Of a DNA stretch of 64,000 nt, positions 63,650 through 64,000 are shown one piece after another. Each line of letters opens with the position of its first letter. Positions within the stretch are counted from its first letter, which is position 1. Source of the DNA: a bacterium BRH_c32. GTDB taxonomy: Bacteria; Bacteroidota; Ignavibacteria; Ignavibacteriales; Melioribacteraceae. The notes below the pieces were generated by a model. That model had not been told where the DNA came from. It did not search any database and saw only the letters and a program-made list of their open reading frames with translations. Made by a program: the position numbers and the translations under genes. Location: NCBI GenBank assembly GCA_001516025.1, contig LOEU01000037.1, positions 62,001 through 126,000 of the forward strand. Direction: 5' to 3'.

Positions 63650-64000
63650 CTACTTTACTAACATCATTTTCTTGACACTTGAGAATGAACCGCTTTCAAT
63701 TTTGTAAATGTACATACCTGTTGCCAAATGAGAAGCGTCAAAATTAACTGTATAGCTTCCTTTTTCTTGGAACTGATTTACTAATTGAGAAACTTCACGT
63801 CCTAAAACATCAAATATTCTTAAAGAAACCATTCCTGCTTTTGCAAGATTATATTTGATTTGAGTTGTAGGGTTGAATGGATTCGGGAAATTCTGTGCCA
63901 ATGAATAAGTTTCCGGTAATTTATTATCTTCAACATCTGTACTGACTTCATCAGTATCACCAATCCAAGTGTACATCCAAAGAGATGGGTTATTCCAGCC
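63650..64000 (-). CDS. C-terminal part of a T9SS-sorted secreted protein, cut by window
   Basis: An open frame of 116 codons enters from the right edge without a start (the first visible residues read GWNNPSLWMYTWIG) and ends at 63650. Residues about 35-116 are a full T9SS C-terminal sorting domain: LAQNFPNPFNPTTQIKYN, VSLRIFDVLGREVSQLV and GMYIYKIESGSFSSVKK. This tail directs export through the T9SS and removal by PorU. What the main domain does cannot be seen. A terminator follows 11 bases after the stop. Confidence 0.9.
   Translation of the reverse strand, partial: GWNNPSLWMYTWIGDTDEVSTDVEDNKLPETYSLAQNFPNPFNPTTQIKYNLAKAGMVSLRIFDVLGREVSQLVNQFQEKGSYTVNFDASHLATGMYIYKIESGSFSSVKKMMLVK

Overview
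This 64 kb window is AT-rich (about one third GC by eye) chromosomal DNA from a free-living Gram-negative bacterium of the Fibrobacterota-Chlorobiota-Bacteroidota (FCB) group. The best fit is the Ignavibacteria (Ignavibacterium/Melioribacter relatives). Evidence for this: PorU, PorV and a PorZ-like protein of the type IX secretion system (T9SS); several secreted proteins ending in the T9SS sorting domain with the YPNPFNP-type motif; a bacillithiol enzyme (BshC); bacterial microcompartment (BMC) shell proteins; and a Fibrobacter-type circularly permuted beta-glucanase. The taxonomic call is inference. No phage, insertion sequence, CRISPR array or stretch of more than 300 bases without a gene is visible.

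Layout. 1-2.3 kb: glycolysis (pgk, partial, and gap), divergent from a Crp/Fnr regulator coupled to a PHP phosphoesterase (2.4-4 kb). 4-8.2 kb: PorZ-like propeller protein and an ABC-F ATPase. 8.2-10.9 kb: ROK kinase and bshC. 10.9-15.5 kb: a tightly overlapping six-gene operon read leftward (ymdB-like, folD, deoC, HicB-like, trmH-like, aroA). 15.6-17.5 kb: DnaQ/GIY-YIG fusion nuclease and a zinc-ribbon membrane protein. 17.6-28.1 kb: a leftward housekeeping series (der, CoA-disulfide-reductase-like, upp, relA/spoT, ruvX, two BMC shell genes, ybbR-like, tmk, ctp). 28.1-40.2 kb: a T9SS/envelope cluster (porU, porV, an M6-like protein with a lost active site, a protease-propeller-barrel fusion, DUF5683-like). 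40.3-45.1 kb: nth, tRNA-Glu, an OmpA-family gene, a small HEAT-like gene, pgi and an aldo/keto reductase. 45.1-63.5 kb: a beta-glucan utilisation region read leftward. 63.6-64 kb: the end of another T9SS cargo gene.

How the parts work together. The glucan region has a TonB-dependent receptor, a large T9SS-sorted partner and a PorV-like protein in one unit. A terminator follows. Then come a permuted GH16 beta-glucanase, a GH3 enzyme, a FucP-type sugar permease and a lipoprotein GH3. After another terminator come two GH5-type enzymes. No SusD and no local regulator are visible. Released glucose can enter glycolysis through the ROK kinase, Pgi, GAPDH and Pgk, all in this window. PorU/PorV/PorZ would export and anchor the T9SS-tagged enzymes.

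The most unusual signals are four. DeoC carries a roughly 70-residue N-terminal extension that resembles a microcompartment targeting tag, and two BMC shell genes lie 8 kb away. One shell protein has a very acidic linker of about 150 residues and a C-terminal Rho-N/SAP-like helical domain. The TonB-receptor/T9SS-protein/PorV-like triad takes the place of SusCD. The M6-like protein has lost its zinc site.
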